The notes beneath the pieces are model-generated. The model did no database searches. It saw only the letters and a program-made list of their open reading frames with translations, and was not told the origin of the DNA. A stretch of 64,000 bases of DNA from Pseudomonas vlassakiae. Its GTDB lineage: Bacteria; Pseudomonadota; Gammaproteobacteria; Pseudomonadales; Pseudomonadaceae. The translations under genes were made by a program, and so were the position numbers. The stretch is from assembly GCF_014269035.2 (NCBI RefSeq), contig NZ_JABWRP020000023.1:1-64000 (forward strand), read 5' to 3'. This document shows, in pieces, positions 35,093-42,769 of the stretch (position 1 is the first letter of the stretch; every line of letters begins with the position of its first letter).

Positions 35093-35992
35093 ATGGCCAC
35101 GCAAAATGCCCGCGCGGACTCGCTGTCGCTGCTGCTGTTCACCCTGCGCAGCGGCAAGCTGATGGCAATCAACCTGCTCAAGGTCAGCGAGATCATTCCC
35201 TGCCCGCCACTGACCAAACTGCCCGAGTCGCACCCGCACGTGAAGGGCGTGGCGACCCTGCGCGGCAACCCGTTGTCGGTGATCGACCTGTCCCGGGCCA
35301 TCGGCGAACGCCCGCTGGCCGACCCGGACGGCGGCTGCCTGATCGTCACCGAGATCAGCCGCTCGCGCCAAGGGCTGCACGTGCAAGCGGTAAGCCGCAT
35401 CGTCCATTGCCTGAGCACCGACATCAAGCCGCCACCGTTTGGCTCGGGCAACCGCTCATTCATCACTGGCGTGACCCGGGTCGACAACACCCTGGTGCAG
35501 GTGCTGGACATCGAGAAGGTCATCCACGGCATCGCCCCGCCCGAGCCGGAGCCACATCCGGGCGAGCTGAGCGAGGAAGACGCCAGCCTGTTGGCCGCCG
35601 CCAACATCCTGGTGGTCGACGACAGCCAGGTGGCGCTGCAACAGTCGCTGCACACCTTGCGCAACCTCGGCATCGACTGCCACACCGCGCGCAGTGCCAA
35701 GGATGCGATGAACGTGCTGCTGGAGCTGCAGGGCACCGCGCAGGAGATCAACATCATCGTCTCGGACATCGAAATGTCCGAGATGGACGGCTACGCCTTC
35801 ACCCGTACCCTTCGCGAGACCCCGGACTTCCAGCACCTCTACATCCTGCTGCACACCTCGCTGGACAGCGCCATGAGCAGCGAGAAAGCCAAGCTGGCCG
35901 GGGCCAATGCCATCCTCACCAAGTTCTCCTCGCCCGACCTGACCGACTGCCTGGTGACTGCGGCGCGGACCGTGGTGTTTGCCGAGCGCTGA
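35093..35992 (+). CDS. cheV: Chemotaxis coupling protein CheV
   Basis: 299 aa. The N-terminal CheW-like domain (about 10-165; VKGVATLRGNPLSVIDLSRAIG, FITGVTRVDNTLVQVLDIEKV) couples receptors to CheA. The C-terminal receiver domain has ILVVDDSQ and the phospho-acceptor Asp in IIVSDIEMSEMDGY. The ATG has GAAGG ahead of it, and upstream codons in the same frame overlap a REP and are unlikely to be translated. It sits directly after the LapF exporter, with no other che genes in reach. Confidence 0.93.
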   Translation: MATQNARADSLSLLLFTLRSGKLMAINLLKVSEIIPCPPLTKLPESHPHVKGVATLRGNPLSVIDLSRAIGERPLADPDGGCLIVTEISRSRQGLHVQAVSRIVHCLSTDIKPPPFGSGNRSFITGVTRVDNTLVQVLDIEKVIHGIAPPEPEPHPGELSEEDASLLAAANILVVDDSQVALQQSLHTLRNLGIDCHTARSAKDAMNVLLELQGTAQEINIIVSDIEMSEMDGYAFTRTLRETPDFQHLYILLHTSLDSAMSSEKAKLAGANAILTKFSSPDLTDCLVTAARTVVFAER

Positions 35993-36021
35993 AGCTCGTG
36001 TTGTCATATTCAGCGACAAAC

Positions 36022-36042
36022 TCCCTGGCTTGCCGCCAGGGA
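36022..36042. repeat. Hairpin after cheV
   Basis: Eight-bp stem TCCCTGGC/GCCAGGGA with a 5-nt loop, 30 nt past the cheV stop. It overlaps the -35 of the next promoter candidate. Confidence 0.4.
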
Positions 36043-36057
36043 TGACTCGGGCATAAT
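36030..36057 (+). promoter_or_regulatory. Promoter candidate for the small secreted protein gene
   Basis: TTGCCG and CATAAT separated by 16 nt, 34 nt before the ATG. Both boxes are 4-5 of 6 to consensus. Confidence 0.45.
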
Positions 36058-36090
36058 TCGCGCCCCTCGGACCCATTGCCGGAACCGCGT

Positions 36091-36402
36091 ATGAAGTTTT
36101 TCAACTCTCTTCTGATCGCCTGCGCCCTGTTCAGCGGTGTCGCCCAGGCCTCCAGCAGCCAGGCCTGGAACGAGCAGCGCCAGCAGATGCTCAAGGCCTG
36201 CCTCAAGGCCAGCCAGTTCAAGGATCCGCACGCCCGCGGCAAACCGGCCGAGTTCGATGACCAGGTCGGTTTCAGTGCCCTGCTGATCGAAGGGGTTTAT
36301 CCACAGAAGCACATGCAGCAACGCATCGGCACCGAGCTGTGCCTGTACGACCGCAAGCAGCAGCAGGCCTTCATCAGCGAATGGAACCCGGACGCCAAGT
36401 GA
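36091..36402 (+). CDS. Small exported protein of unknown function
   Basis: 103 aa with a clear signal peptide (MKFFNSLLIACALFSGVAQA, cleavage about 20). The mature part of about 83 aa has two Cys (LKACLKAS and TELCLYDRK) that could form one disulfide, and many Gln and Lys residues. I do not recognise the family. Its stop overlaps the GTG start of the YkgJ-type gene, which suggests the pair is expressed together. Confidence 0.65.
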   Translation: MKFFNSLLIACALFSGVAQASSSQAWNEQRQQMLKACLKASQFKDPHARGKPAEFDDQVGFSALLIEGVYPQKHMQQRIGTELCLYDRKQQQAFISEWNPDAK

Positions 36403-37133
36403 ACGACAGCCTGCAGTTTGCCTGTACCGGTTGTGGCAAGTGCTGTACCGGCCACCATGTGCCATTGACCTTGGCCGAAGCCCGCCAGTGGGCTGCAGCG
36501 GGTGGCCAGGTGATCGTCTTGATCGAGGGCTTCGTCACCGATGGGCCGGGTATGCCGGCGGACCAGCGCGAGCATGTGCTGCGTCGCTCGTATCCGGTGC
36601 CTTGCGGCGGCAGCGAAGTGCGCGTTTCGGTAACTTTTGCTGCATTCAACCCGGGGCGCTGTCGAAACCTCGACGACAACGACCTGTGCACCATCTATGA
36701 AAGCCGACCGCTGGTCTGTCGCATCTACCCGGTGGAGATCAATCCGCATATTCCGCTGCGGCCAGAGAACAAGGACTGCCCACCCGAAGCCTGGGAACAA
36801 GGGCCCGAGCTGATTCATGGTGCGCTGCCGGTGGACCCCGCGCTGCTGGCGCTGGTGCAGGCTTCGCGGCAGGCGGATCGGGATGATATTGCGGCCAAGG
36901 TGGCCATTTGCGAGGCGCTGGGGATGACCACCAGCGCGCTCAAGGGCAATGGGTTTACTGCTTATCTGCCAGACATGACGGTGTTTGCCGGGGCGCTGGC
37001 TCAGGCGTCATCCGTGACCGGAGCTGAGTGGATGCTGCATGTGGAGCAGCCTGAGCTGGTGAATGAGTTGCGGGCTCGGGGGTTGCGGACCACTGCTGAA
37101 GCGCCGATCTACTATGCCTTCATTGGATTCTAG
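36399..37133 (+). CDS. YkgJ-family cysteine-cluster protein (long form)
   Basis: 244 aa. The N-terminal motif CTGCGKCC (Cys9, 12, 15 and 16), the pattern CRNLDDNDLCTIYESRPLVCRIYP and later ENKDCPPE fit the YkgJ/CxxCxxCC family with a longer C-terminal part (140-244) of unclear fold. The start is a GTG overlapping the preceding stop (GTGA), so coupled translation decides it. An earlier in-frame ATG would begin inside the upstream gene. Metal or Fe-S binding is likely from the Cys pattern, not shown. Confidence 0.8.
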   Translation: MNDSLQFACTGCGKCCTGHHVPLTLAEARQWAAAGGQVIVLIEGFVTDGPGMPADQREHVLRRSYPVPCGGSEVRVSVTFAAFNPGRCRNLDDNDLCTIYESRPLVCRIYPVEINPHIPLRPENKDCPPEAWEQGPELIHGALPVDPALLALVQASRQADRDDIAAKVAICEALGMTTSALKGNGFTAYLPDMTVFAGALAQASSVTGAEWMLHVEQPELVNELRARGLRTTAEAPIYYAFIGF

Positions 37134-37140
37134 GTAAGCA

Positions 37141-37192
37141 GGTCCGGCCTCTTCGCGGGTAAACCCGCGAATGGGCCGCAAAGCGGCCCAAC
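37141..37192. repeat. REP element with a second hairpin
   Basis: TTCGCGGGTAAACCCGCGAA followed by TGGGCCGC-AAA-GCGGCCCA. It lies just past the YkgJ-type gene. Confidence 0.75.
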
Positions 37193-37197
37193 AACTG

Positions 37198-37341
37198 TCA
37201 GGCGCTGCGATTCAGGCCCATTTCCATATCATTGATCAGCGCCTTGGCCATGGCACTGAGAATCCGCGCAGCACTGCCTGCGATCAGGTTGCCTTCCATC
37301 TTAGATTGCGTCAGGGCCACCAGGTGCTTGCCACAACATCT
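37198..37341 (-). pseudogene. C-terminal remnant of an unidentified gene
   Basis: The minus strand reads 47 codons to a TGA with coding-like composition: KHLVALTQSKMEGNLIAGS, then ARILSAMAKALINDMEMGLN. It has no plausible start with an SD and is cut off upstream by a stop codon next to the long inverted repeat. It may be the tail of a helical protein truncated when the repeat arrived. The internal ATG would leave only about 37 codons. Family not recognised. Confidence 0.4.
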
Positions 37342-37355
37342 TCAGCGCCTATGAG

Positions 37356-37418
37356 ATCGAGCGCCGCCCGCGCGGCGCTTCGCGGGGCAAGCCCGCTCCC
37401 ACAGTCTGTTTCGGGCCA
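37356..37418. repeat. Left arm of 63-nt inverted repeat (REPIN-like)
   Basis: The arm contains the REP core (GAAGCGCC side and GTGGGAGCGGG side) extended by TCTGTTTCGGGCCA. Its reverse complement recurs exactly at the right arm. Confidence 0.9.
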
Positions 37419-37455
37419 ATCTGTCCTGTGCAAGTACCAGCGCCTGCCTTGGTGC

Positions 37456-37515
37456 ATGACTGAAGACAGATGAAAGCAACTGTGAATGACTGAAGACAGG
37501 TGAAGAGCAACTGCA
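37456..37515 (+). repeat. Two tandem copies of a 30-nt repeat
   Basis: Each copy begins ATGACTGAAGACAG and ends near GCAACTG. The copies differ at few positions. They lie inside the inverted repeat pair. Confidence 0.8.
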
Positions 37516-37574
37516 CCACCTCAGATATCAAAGGGGACAAACAAGGCGGACACTGGAGATCTCATAGGAGGGAC

Positions 37575-37637
37575 TGGCCCGAAACAGACTGTGGGAGCGG
37601 GCTTGCCCCGCGAAGCGCCGCGCGGGCGGCGCTCGAT
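37575..37637. repeat. Right arm of 63-nt inverted repeat (REPIN-like)
   Basis: Exact reverse complement of the left arm. The arms are 156 nt apart, giving a 282-nt element. Confidence 0.9.
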
Positions 37638-37728
37638 TTAAGCATCACCACAGCACTCAAGGCAGGCACCCCAAAGCCACAACTACCTCCAGCCAAGCGC
37701 CAGGACCTCATTCCAGACCCACCCCAAC

Positions 37729-37754
37729 CTGTCAGCGCTGTCAGCTAGCTGTCA
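37729..37754. promoter_or_regulatory. Triple CTGTCA repeat upstream of the RND operon
   Basis: Three direct CTGTCA copies start 9 and 11 nt apart, roughly one helical turn each, ending just before the -35 position of the TATAAA box. This spacing suits an OmpR-type regulator. Inferred target of the regulator encoded downstream. Confidence 0.45.
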
Positions 37755-37777
37755 CGCTGCCGACCGGGTCACCGCGC

Positions 37778-37783
37778 TATAAA
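37778..37783 (+). promoter_or_regulatory. -10 element of the RND operon
   Basis: TATAAA, 50 nt before the adaptor ATG. There is no -35 consensus, which fits a regulator-dependent promoter. Confidence 0.45.
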
Positions 37784-37832
37784 CTCCAATACACAACTCC
37801 GTCCCAACCCCTTGGCCAAGGTGCCCGCGCCG

Positions 37833-38996
37833 ATGCGACGTCCTTCCCGTTCCGTACTCCTCGCCGCGTTGGCACTGCTCGCCCTGGCAACCGCAGGCGT
37901 CTGGTATGCCCAGCGCCAGCCGGCCACCACACCGCGCGCCCAAACGGCGATCCCGGTGCGCGTGGTCAGCGTCGCCCAGCAGGACGTGCCGCGCTACGCC
38001 AGCGCCATCGGCTCGGTACTGTCCCTGCATAGCGTCGAAGTGCGACCACAGGTCGAAGGCGTGCTGACCCAGGTACTGGTCAAGGAAGGTCAATGGGTGA
38101 AGGAAGGCGACCTGCTCGCCACCCTCGATGACCGGGCAATCCGCGCCAGCCTCGACCAGGCCCGTGCCCAGCTCGACCAAAGCCAGGCGCAGATCCAGGT
38201 CGCCGGCGTCGACCTCAAGCGCTACCGCCTGCTCAGCACCGACGACGGCGTGTCCAAGCAGACCCTCGACCAGCAACAGGCCCTGGTCAACCAACTGCAG
38301 GCCACGGTCAAGGGCAACCAGGCGGCCATCGCCAATGCCGAGGTGCAGCTTTCGTACACGCAGATCCGCTCGCCCGTGACCGGACGAGTCGGCATCCGCA
38401 ATGTCGACCCCGGCAACCTGGTGCGCAGCACGGATACCCAGGGCCTGTTCAGCGTCACCCAGATCGACCCGATCGCCGTCGAATTTGCCTTGCCACAACA
38501 GATGCTGCCAACCCTGCAGGCTTTGCTCAAGGCGCCAAGCCCGGCGCTGGTGCAGGCCTACATGGACGCCGATGGCGAACGCAACCTGCTGGGCGAAGGC
38601 CACCTGGCGTTGATCGACAACCAGATCTCGGCCAACACCGGCACGGTGCGGGTCAAGGCTGAGTTCGACAACAAGGACGGCCACCTGTGGCCGGGGCAAC
38701 TGGTCACCATCCACCTGCGCACCGCGGTCGATGAAAACGCCCTGGTAGTGCCGCCGCCAGTGGTGCAGCGCGGCGTCGACGGGCACTTCGTCTACCGCCT
38801 GGACGGTGACAAGGTCACCAGCGTGCCGGTCAAGGTGCTGTATCAGGACAGCAGCCTGACGATCATCGCCGGGGTCAACCAGGGCGAGCGGCTGGTGCTC
38901 GACGGCCAGTCCCGGCTCAAGCCCGGTGCGCGGGTCGAGGTTACTCCGGACGCCCCACCACCGGCGGAAATGGCTGAGCACAGGAGCCAGCCATGA
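37833..38996 (+). CDS. RND efflux periplasmic adaptor (MdtA-like)
   Basis: 387 aa membrane fusion protein. An N-terminal anchor (SVLLAALALLALATAGVWY) is followed by a lipoyl domain (VEVRPQVEGVLTQVLVKEGQWVKEGDLLATLD split around a hairpin of about 100-170) and the barrel region RSPVTGRVGIRNVDPGNLV. TTG and GTG codons lie 21 and 12 nt upstream in frame. I chose the ATG because the anchor begins there, though its SD is weak. Its stop overlaps the permease start. It links the permease to an outer-membrane channel not encoded in this operon. Confidence 0.9.
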   Translation: MRRPSRSVLLAALALLALATAGVWYAQRQPATTPRAQTAIPVRVVSVAQQDVPRYASAIGSVLSLHSVEVRPQVEGVLTQVLVKEGQWVKEGDLLATLDDRAIRASLDQARAQLDQSQAQIQVAGVDLKRYRLLSTDDGVSKQTLDQQQALVNQLQATVKGNQAAIANAEVQLSYTQIRSPVTGRVGIRNVDPGNLVRSTDTQGLFSVTQIDPIAVEFALPQQMLPTLQALLKAPSPALVQAYMDADGERNLLGEGHLALIDNQISANTGTVRVKAEFDNKDGHLWPGQLVTIHLRTAVDENALVVPPPVVQRGVDGHFVYRLDGDKVTSVPVKVLYQDSSLTIIAGVNQGERLVLDGQSRLKPGARVEVTPDAPPPAEMAEHRSQP

Positions 38997-41900
38997 ATAC
39001 CCGCAACGGTCTATCCGCCTGGTGCATCGACCACCCGATCGCCACCCTGCTGCTGACCTTCGCCCTGGTGCTGCTGGGCGCCATCGCCTTCCCTAGGCTG
39101 CCGGTGGCACCGCTGCCCGAAGCGGATTTCCCGACCATTCAGGTCACCACCCAGCTGCCCGGAGCCAGCCCGGAAACCATGGCATCGTCGGTGGCCACGC
39201 CACTGGAGGTGCAGTTCAGTGCCATCCCCGGCATGACCCAGATGACCAGCAGCAGTGCGCTGGGCTCGACCACGCTGATCCTGCAATTCACCCTCGACAA
39301 GAACATCGACACCGCCGCCCAGGAAGTCCAGGCGGCGATCAACACCGCCACCGCACGCCTGCCCCGGGACCTGCCCAACCCGCCGACCTGGCGCAAGGTC
39401 AACCCAGCCGATAGCCCGGTCCTGGTGCTCACCGTCAGCTCCGCGCAGATGCCCGGCAATGACCTCAGCGACTACGCCGAAACCCTGCTGGCGCGCCAGC
39501 TCAGCCAGATCGAAGGGGTAGGCCTGATCAACATCACCGGCCAGCTGCGCCCGGCCATCCGCGTGCAAGCCCAGCCGGAAAAACTCGCCGCCATCGGCCT
39601 GACCCTGGCCGATGTGCGCCTGGCCATCCAGCAGACCAGCCTGAACCTGGCCAAGGGCGCGTTGTACGGCGAGCACAGCGTCTCGACCCTCGCCGCCAAC
39701 GACCAGCTGTTCCACCCCGAGGACTACGCGCAACTCATCGTTTCGTACCGCGACGGCGCACCGGTGCACCTCAAGGACGTGGCCAAGGTCATCAAAGGCG
39801 CCGAGAACGCTTACGTCAAAGCCTGGTCCGGTGACCAGCCGGGGCTCAACCTGGTGGTGTTCCGCCAGCCCGGGGCGAATATCGTCGACACCGTCGACCG
39901 GGTGCTGGCGGCGCTGCCCAAGCTGCAGGAAATGCTCCCGGCCTCCATCGAAGTGTCGGTGCTGCAGGACCGCACCCAGACCATCCGCGCCTCGTTGCAC
40001 GAGGTGGAGCTGACCCTGATGATCGCCGTGGCCCTGGTGATCGGGGTGATGGCGCTGTTCCTGCGCCAGTGGTCGGCGACCCTGGTGGTGTCCAGCGTGC
40101 TCGGCGTGTCGCTGATCGCCAGTTGCGCACTGATGTATGTGCTGGGCTTCAGCCTCAACAACCTCACCTTGGTGGCCATCGTCATCTCGGTGGGCTTCGT
40201 GGTGGACGACGCCATCGTCGTGGTGGAGAACATCCACCGCCACCTGGAGGCCGGTGACGACAGCCGCACGGCGGCGCTCAAGGGCGCGGGGGAAATCGGC
40301 TTCACCGTGGTGTCGATCAGCTTCTCACTGATCGCCGCGTTCATCCCGCTGCTGTTCATGGGCGGCGTGGTCGGCCGGCTGTTCAAGGAGTTCGCCCTGA
40401 CCGCCACCTCGACCATCCTGATCTCGGTGATGGTGTCGCTGACCCTGGCGCCCACCTTGTGCGCGCTGTTCATGCGCCGCCCGCCCGGCGAGCACCACGG
40501 TGGCTTCGGCGAGCGCCTGGTGAAGTGGTACGAAAAAGGCCTGGACCGTGCCCTCGCCCACCAGCGCCTGACCCTTGCCGTGTTCGGCGTGACCCTGGCC
40601 CTGGCGGTGGTCGGTTACGTCGGCATCCCCAAGGGCTTCTTCCCGCTGCAGGACACCGGTTTCATCCTCGGCACCACCGAGGCGGCGGCGGATGTGTCGT
40701 ACCCGTCGATGGTCGAGAAGCACCTGGCGCTGGCGAAGATCATCGGTGACGACCCGGCAGTGCAGGCGTACTCGCACTCGGTGGGCGTCACCGGCAGCAA
40801 CCAGACCATCGCCAATGGCCGTTTCTGGATCGCCCTCAAGCCACGCGGTGAGCGTGACGTGTCGGCCAGCGAGTTGATCGACCGCCTGCGGCCGAAACTG
40901 GCGCAGGTACCGGGCATCGTCCTGTACATGCGTGCCGGCCAGGACATCAACCTCAGTTCCGGCCCGTCGCGCACCCAGTACCAGTACGTGCTCAAGAGCA
41001 ACGACGGCGTGGCCCTGAACCTGTGGACCCAGCGCCTGACCGACCGCCTGCGGGAAAACCCGGTGTTCCGCGACCTGTCCAATGACTTGCAACTGGGCGC
41101 CAGCGTCACCCGCATCGACATCGACCGCCAGGCTGCGGCGCGTTTCGGCCTGACCACCACGGATGTCGACCAGGCGCTGTACGATGCCTTCGGTCAGCGG
41201 CAGATCAGCGAATTCCAGACCGAGACCAACCAGTACAAGGTGATCCTCGAGCTGGACGCCAGGCAGCGCGGCAAGGCCGAGAGCCTGAACTTCTTCTACC
41301 TGCGCTCGCCGCTGACCAACCAGATGGTGCCGCTTTCGGCCCTGGCGCATGTCGCGCCACCCAGTACCGGCCCGCTGTCGATCAGCCACGACGGCTTGTT
41401 CCCGGCCGCCAACCTGTCGTTCAACCTGGCCCCCGGCGTGGCCTTGGGCGATGCGGTGACGATCCTCGAACGCACCCAGCGCGAACTGGGCATGCCCGAC
41501 TCGATCAGCGGCAATTTCCAGGGCGCGGCCCAGGCCTTCCAGAGTTCCCTGGCAAGCCAACCCTGGCTGATTCTCGCCGCGCTGGTGGCGGTGTACATCA
41601 TTCTCGGCGTGCTCTACGAGAGCTTCGTCCATCCCCTGACCATCATCTCCACCCTGCCCTCGGCCGGGCTCGGGGCGTTGATACTGCTCTGGGGCATGGG
41701 CCAGGACTTCAGCATCATGGGCCTGATCGGCGTGGTGCTGCTGATCGGTATCGTCAAGAAGAACGGCATCCTGCTCATCGACTTCGCCCTCGAAGCCCAG
41801 CGCCACCAGGGCATGACACCCGAGCAGGCGATACACCAGGCGTGCCTGACGCGCTTCCGGCCGATCATCATGACCACCCTCGCCGCCCTGCTCGGCGCGG

Positions 41901-42085
41901 TGCCGCTGATGTTCGGCTTTGGCGCCGGCGCCGAGCTGCGCCAGCCACTGGGCATCGCCGTGGTCGGCGGTTTGCTGGTGAGCCAGGCGCTGACACTGTT
42001 TACCACCCCGGTCATATACTTGGCCCTGGAGCGCCTGTTCCATCGCCGCCAGGCCGCCCGTGCGGCGGCGCCAAGTGCCAGCTAG
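38993..42085 (+). CDS. RND efflux permease, HAE1 (MdtB/MexB-like) type
   Basis: 1030 aa proton-driven exporter in the inner membrane. It has twelve predicted membrane helices with two large periplasmic loops. The proton relay is visible as VGFVVDDAIVVVENIHRH in helix 4 (the Asp pair). The GxxxDFSIMGLIGVVLLIGIVKKNGILLIDFALEAQ motif of helices 10-11 marks the hydrophobe/amphiphile branch and not the heavy-metal (CusA/CzcA) branch, which carries different helix-4 residues. It starts inside the adaptor stop (ATGA). Substrate unknown. A multidrug or detergent-like substrate is likely from the branch. Confidence 0.93.
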   Translation: MNTRNGLSAWCIDHPIATLLLTFALVLLGAIAFPRLPVAPLPEADFPTIQVTTQLPGASPETMASSVATPLEVQFSAIPGMTQMTSSSALGSTTLILQFTLDKNIDTAAQEVQAAINTATARLPRDLPNPPTWRKVNPADSPVLVLTVSSAQMPGNDLSDYAETLLARQLSQIEGVGLINITGQLRPAIRVQAQPEKLAAIGLTLADVRLAIQQTSLNLAKGALYGEHSVSTLAANDQLFHPEDYAQLIVSYRDGAPVHLKDVAKVIKGAENAYVKAWSGDQPGLNLVVFRQPGANIVDTVDRVLAALPKLQEMLPASIEVSVLQDRTQTIRASLHEVELTLMIAVALVIGVMALFLRQWSATLVVSSVLGVSLIASCALMYVLGFSLNNLTLVAIVISVGFVVDDAIVVVENIHRHLEAGDDSRTAALKGAGEIGFTVVSISFSLIAAFIPLLFMGGVVGRLFKEFALTATSTILISVMVSLTLAPTLCALFMRRPPGEHHGGFGERLVKWYEKGLDRALAHQRLTLAVFGVTLALAVVGYVGIPKGFFPLQDTGFILGTTEAAADVSYPSMVEKHLALAKIIGDDPAVQAYSHSVGVTGSNQTIANGRFWIALKPRGERDVSASELIDRLRPKLAQVPGIVLYMRAGQDINLSSGPSRTQYQYVLKSNDGVALNLWTQRLTDRLRENPVFRDLSNDLQLGASVTRIDIDRQAAARFGLTTTDVDQALYDAFGQRQISEFQTETNQYKVILELDARQRGKAESLNFFYLRSPLTNQMVPLSALAHVAPPSTGPLSISHDGLFPAANLSFNLAPGVALGDAVTILERTQRELGMPDSISGNFQGAAQAFQSSLASQPWLILAALVAVYIILGVLYESFVHPLTIISTLPSAGLGALILLWGMGQDFSIMGLIGVVLLIGIVKKNGILLIDFALEAQRHQGMTPEQAIHQACLTRFRPIIMTTLAALLGAVPLMFGFGAGAELRQPLGIAVVGGLLVSQALTLFTTPVIYLALERLFHRRQAARAAAPSAS

Positions 42086-42094
42086 GACAAGACC

Positions 42095-42769
42095 ATGCGT
42101 GTGCTGATCATCGAAGACGAAGAAAAAACCGCCGACTACTTGCACCGCGGCCTGACCGAGCAGGGCTTTACCGTCGACCTTGCGCGCGATGGCATCGATG
42201 GCTTGCACCTGGCCCTTGAAGGCGACTACGCAGTGATCGTGCTCGACGTGATGCTGCCGGGCCTGGATGGCTACGGCATACTGCGCGCACTACGGGCGCG
42301 CAAGCAGACGCCGGTGATCATGCTCACCGCCCGCGAGCGCGTCGAAGACCGCATCCATGGCCTGCGCGAAGGCGCCGACGATTACCTGGGCAAGCCGTTC
42401 TCTTTCCTTGAACTGGTCGCCCGGCTGCAGGCCCTGACGCGCCGCAGCAGCACCCACGAACCGTTGCAGATCCAGGTCGGCGACCTGTGGATCGACCTGA
42501 TGGCGCGCAAGGCCAGCCGCGCCGGCCAGCGCCTGGAACTCACCGCCAAGGAATTCTCGCTGCTCAGCGTGCTGGCCCGGCGCCAGGGCGAAATCCTTTC
42601 CAAGACCGCTATTGCCGAGCTGGTCTGGGACATCAACTTCGACAGCGACGCCAATGTCGTCGAGGTGGCGATCAAGCGCCTGCGCGCCAAGCTCGACGGG
42701 CCGTTCGACAACAAACTGCTGCACACCATCCGAGGCATGGGTTATGTCCTGGAAAACCGCGCCGCTTAA
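42095..42769 (+). CDS. OmpR-family response regulator (CopR/CzcR-like)
   Basis: 224 aa. The receiver domain has the acidic pair IIEDEEKT, the phospho-acceptor Asp in VIVLDVMLPGLDGYG (about residue 51) and a Lys in GKPFSFLELVARL. The C-terminal winged helix ends VEVAIKRLRAKLDGPFDNKLLHTIRGMGYVL, the heavy-metal regulator style. It lies 9 nt after the permease and overlaps the sensor gene by 26 nt. It probably controls the pump operon through the repeated CTGTCA sites. Confidence 0.92.
   Translation: MRVLIIEDEEKTADYLHRGLTEQGFTVDLARDGIDGLHLALEGDYAVIVLDVMLPGLDGYGILRALRARKQTPVIMLTARERVEDRIHGLREGADDYLGKPFSFLELVARLQALTRRSSTHEPLQIQVGDLWIDLMARKASRAGQRLELTAKEFSLLSVLARRQGEILSKTAIAELVWDINFDSDANVVEVAIKRLRAKLDGPFDNKLLHTIRGMGYVLENRAA

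Larger units (their letters stand above)
37134..37832. other. Gene-poor patch of about 700 nt with repeats and a broken reading frame
   Basis: No intact gene is visible. It contains a REP hairpin pair at the left, a minus-strand coding-like fragment, a 63-nt perfect inverted repeat around a tandem 30-nt repeat, three CTGTCA copies and the likely promoter of the RND operon. Frames that cross the inverted repeat are out of keeping with codon use and were not accepted. Confidence 0.7.

Noticed and set aside
37356..37637. Reading the 63-nt inverted repeats as insertion-sequence ends
   Set aside because: The arms are REP-type palindromes, no transposase is encoded between them and I found no target-site duplication.
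37500..37748. 82-codon plus-strand frame crossing the inverted repeat
   Set aside because: Its middle is translated REP repeat, which repeats elsewhere. It has no SD and no recognisable domain.
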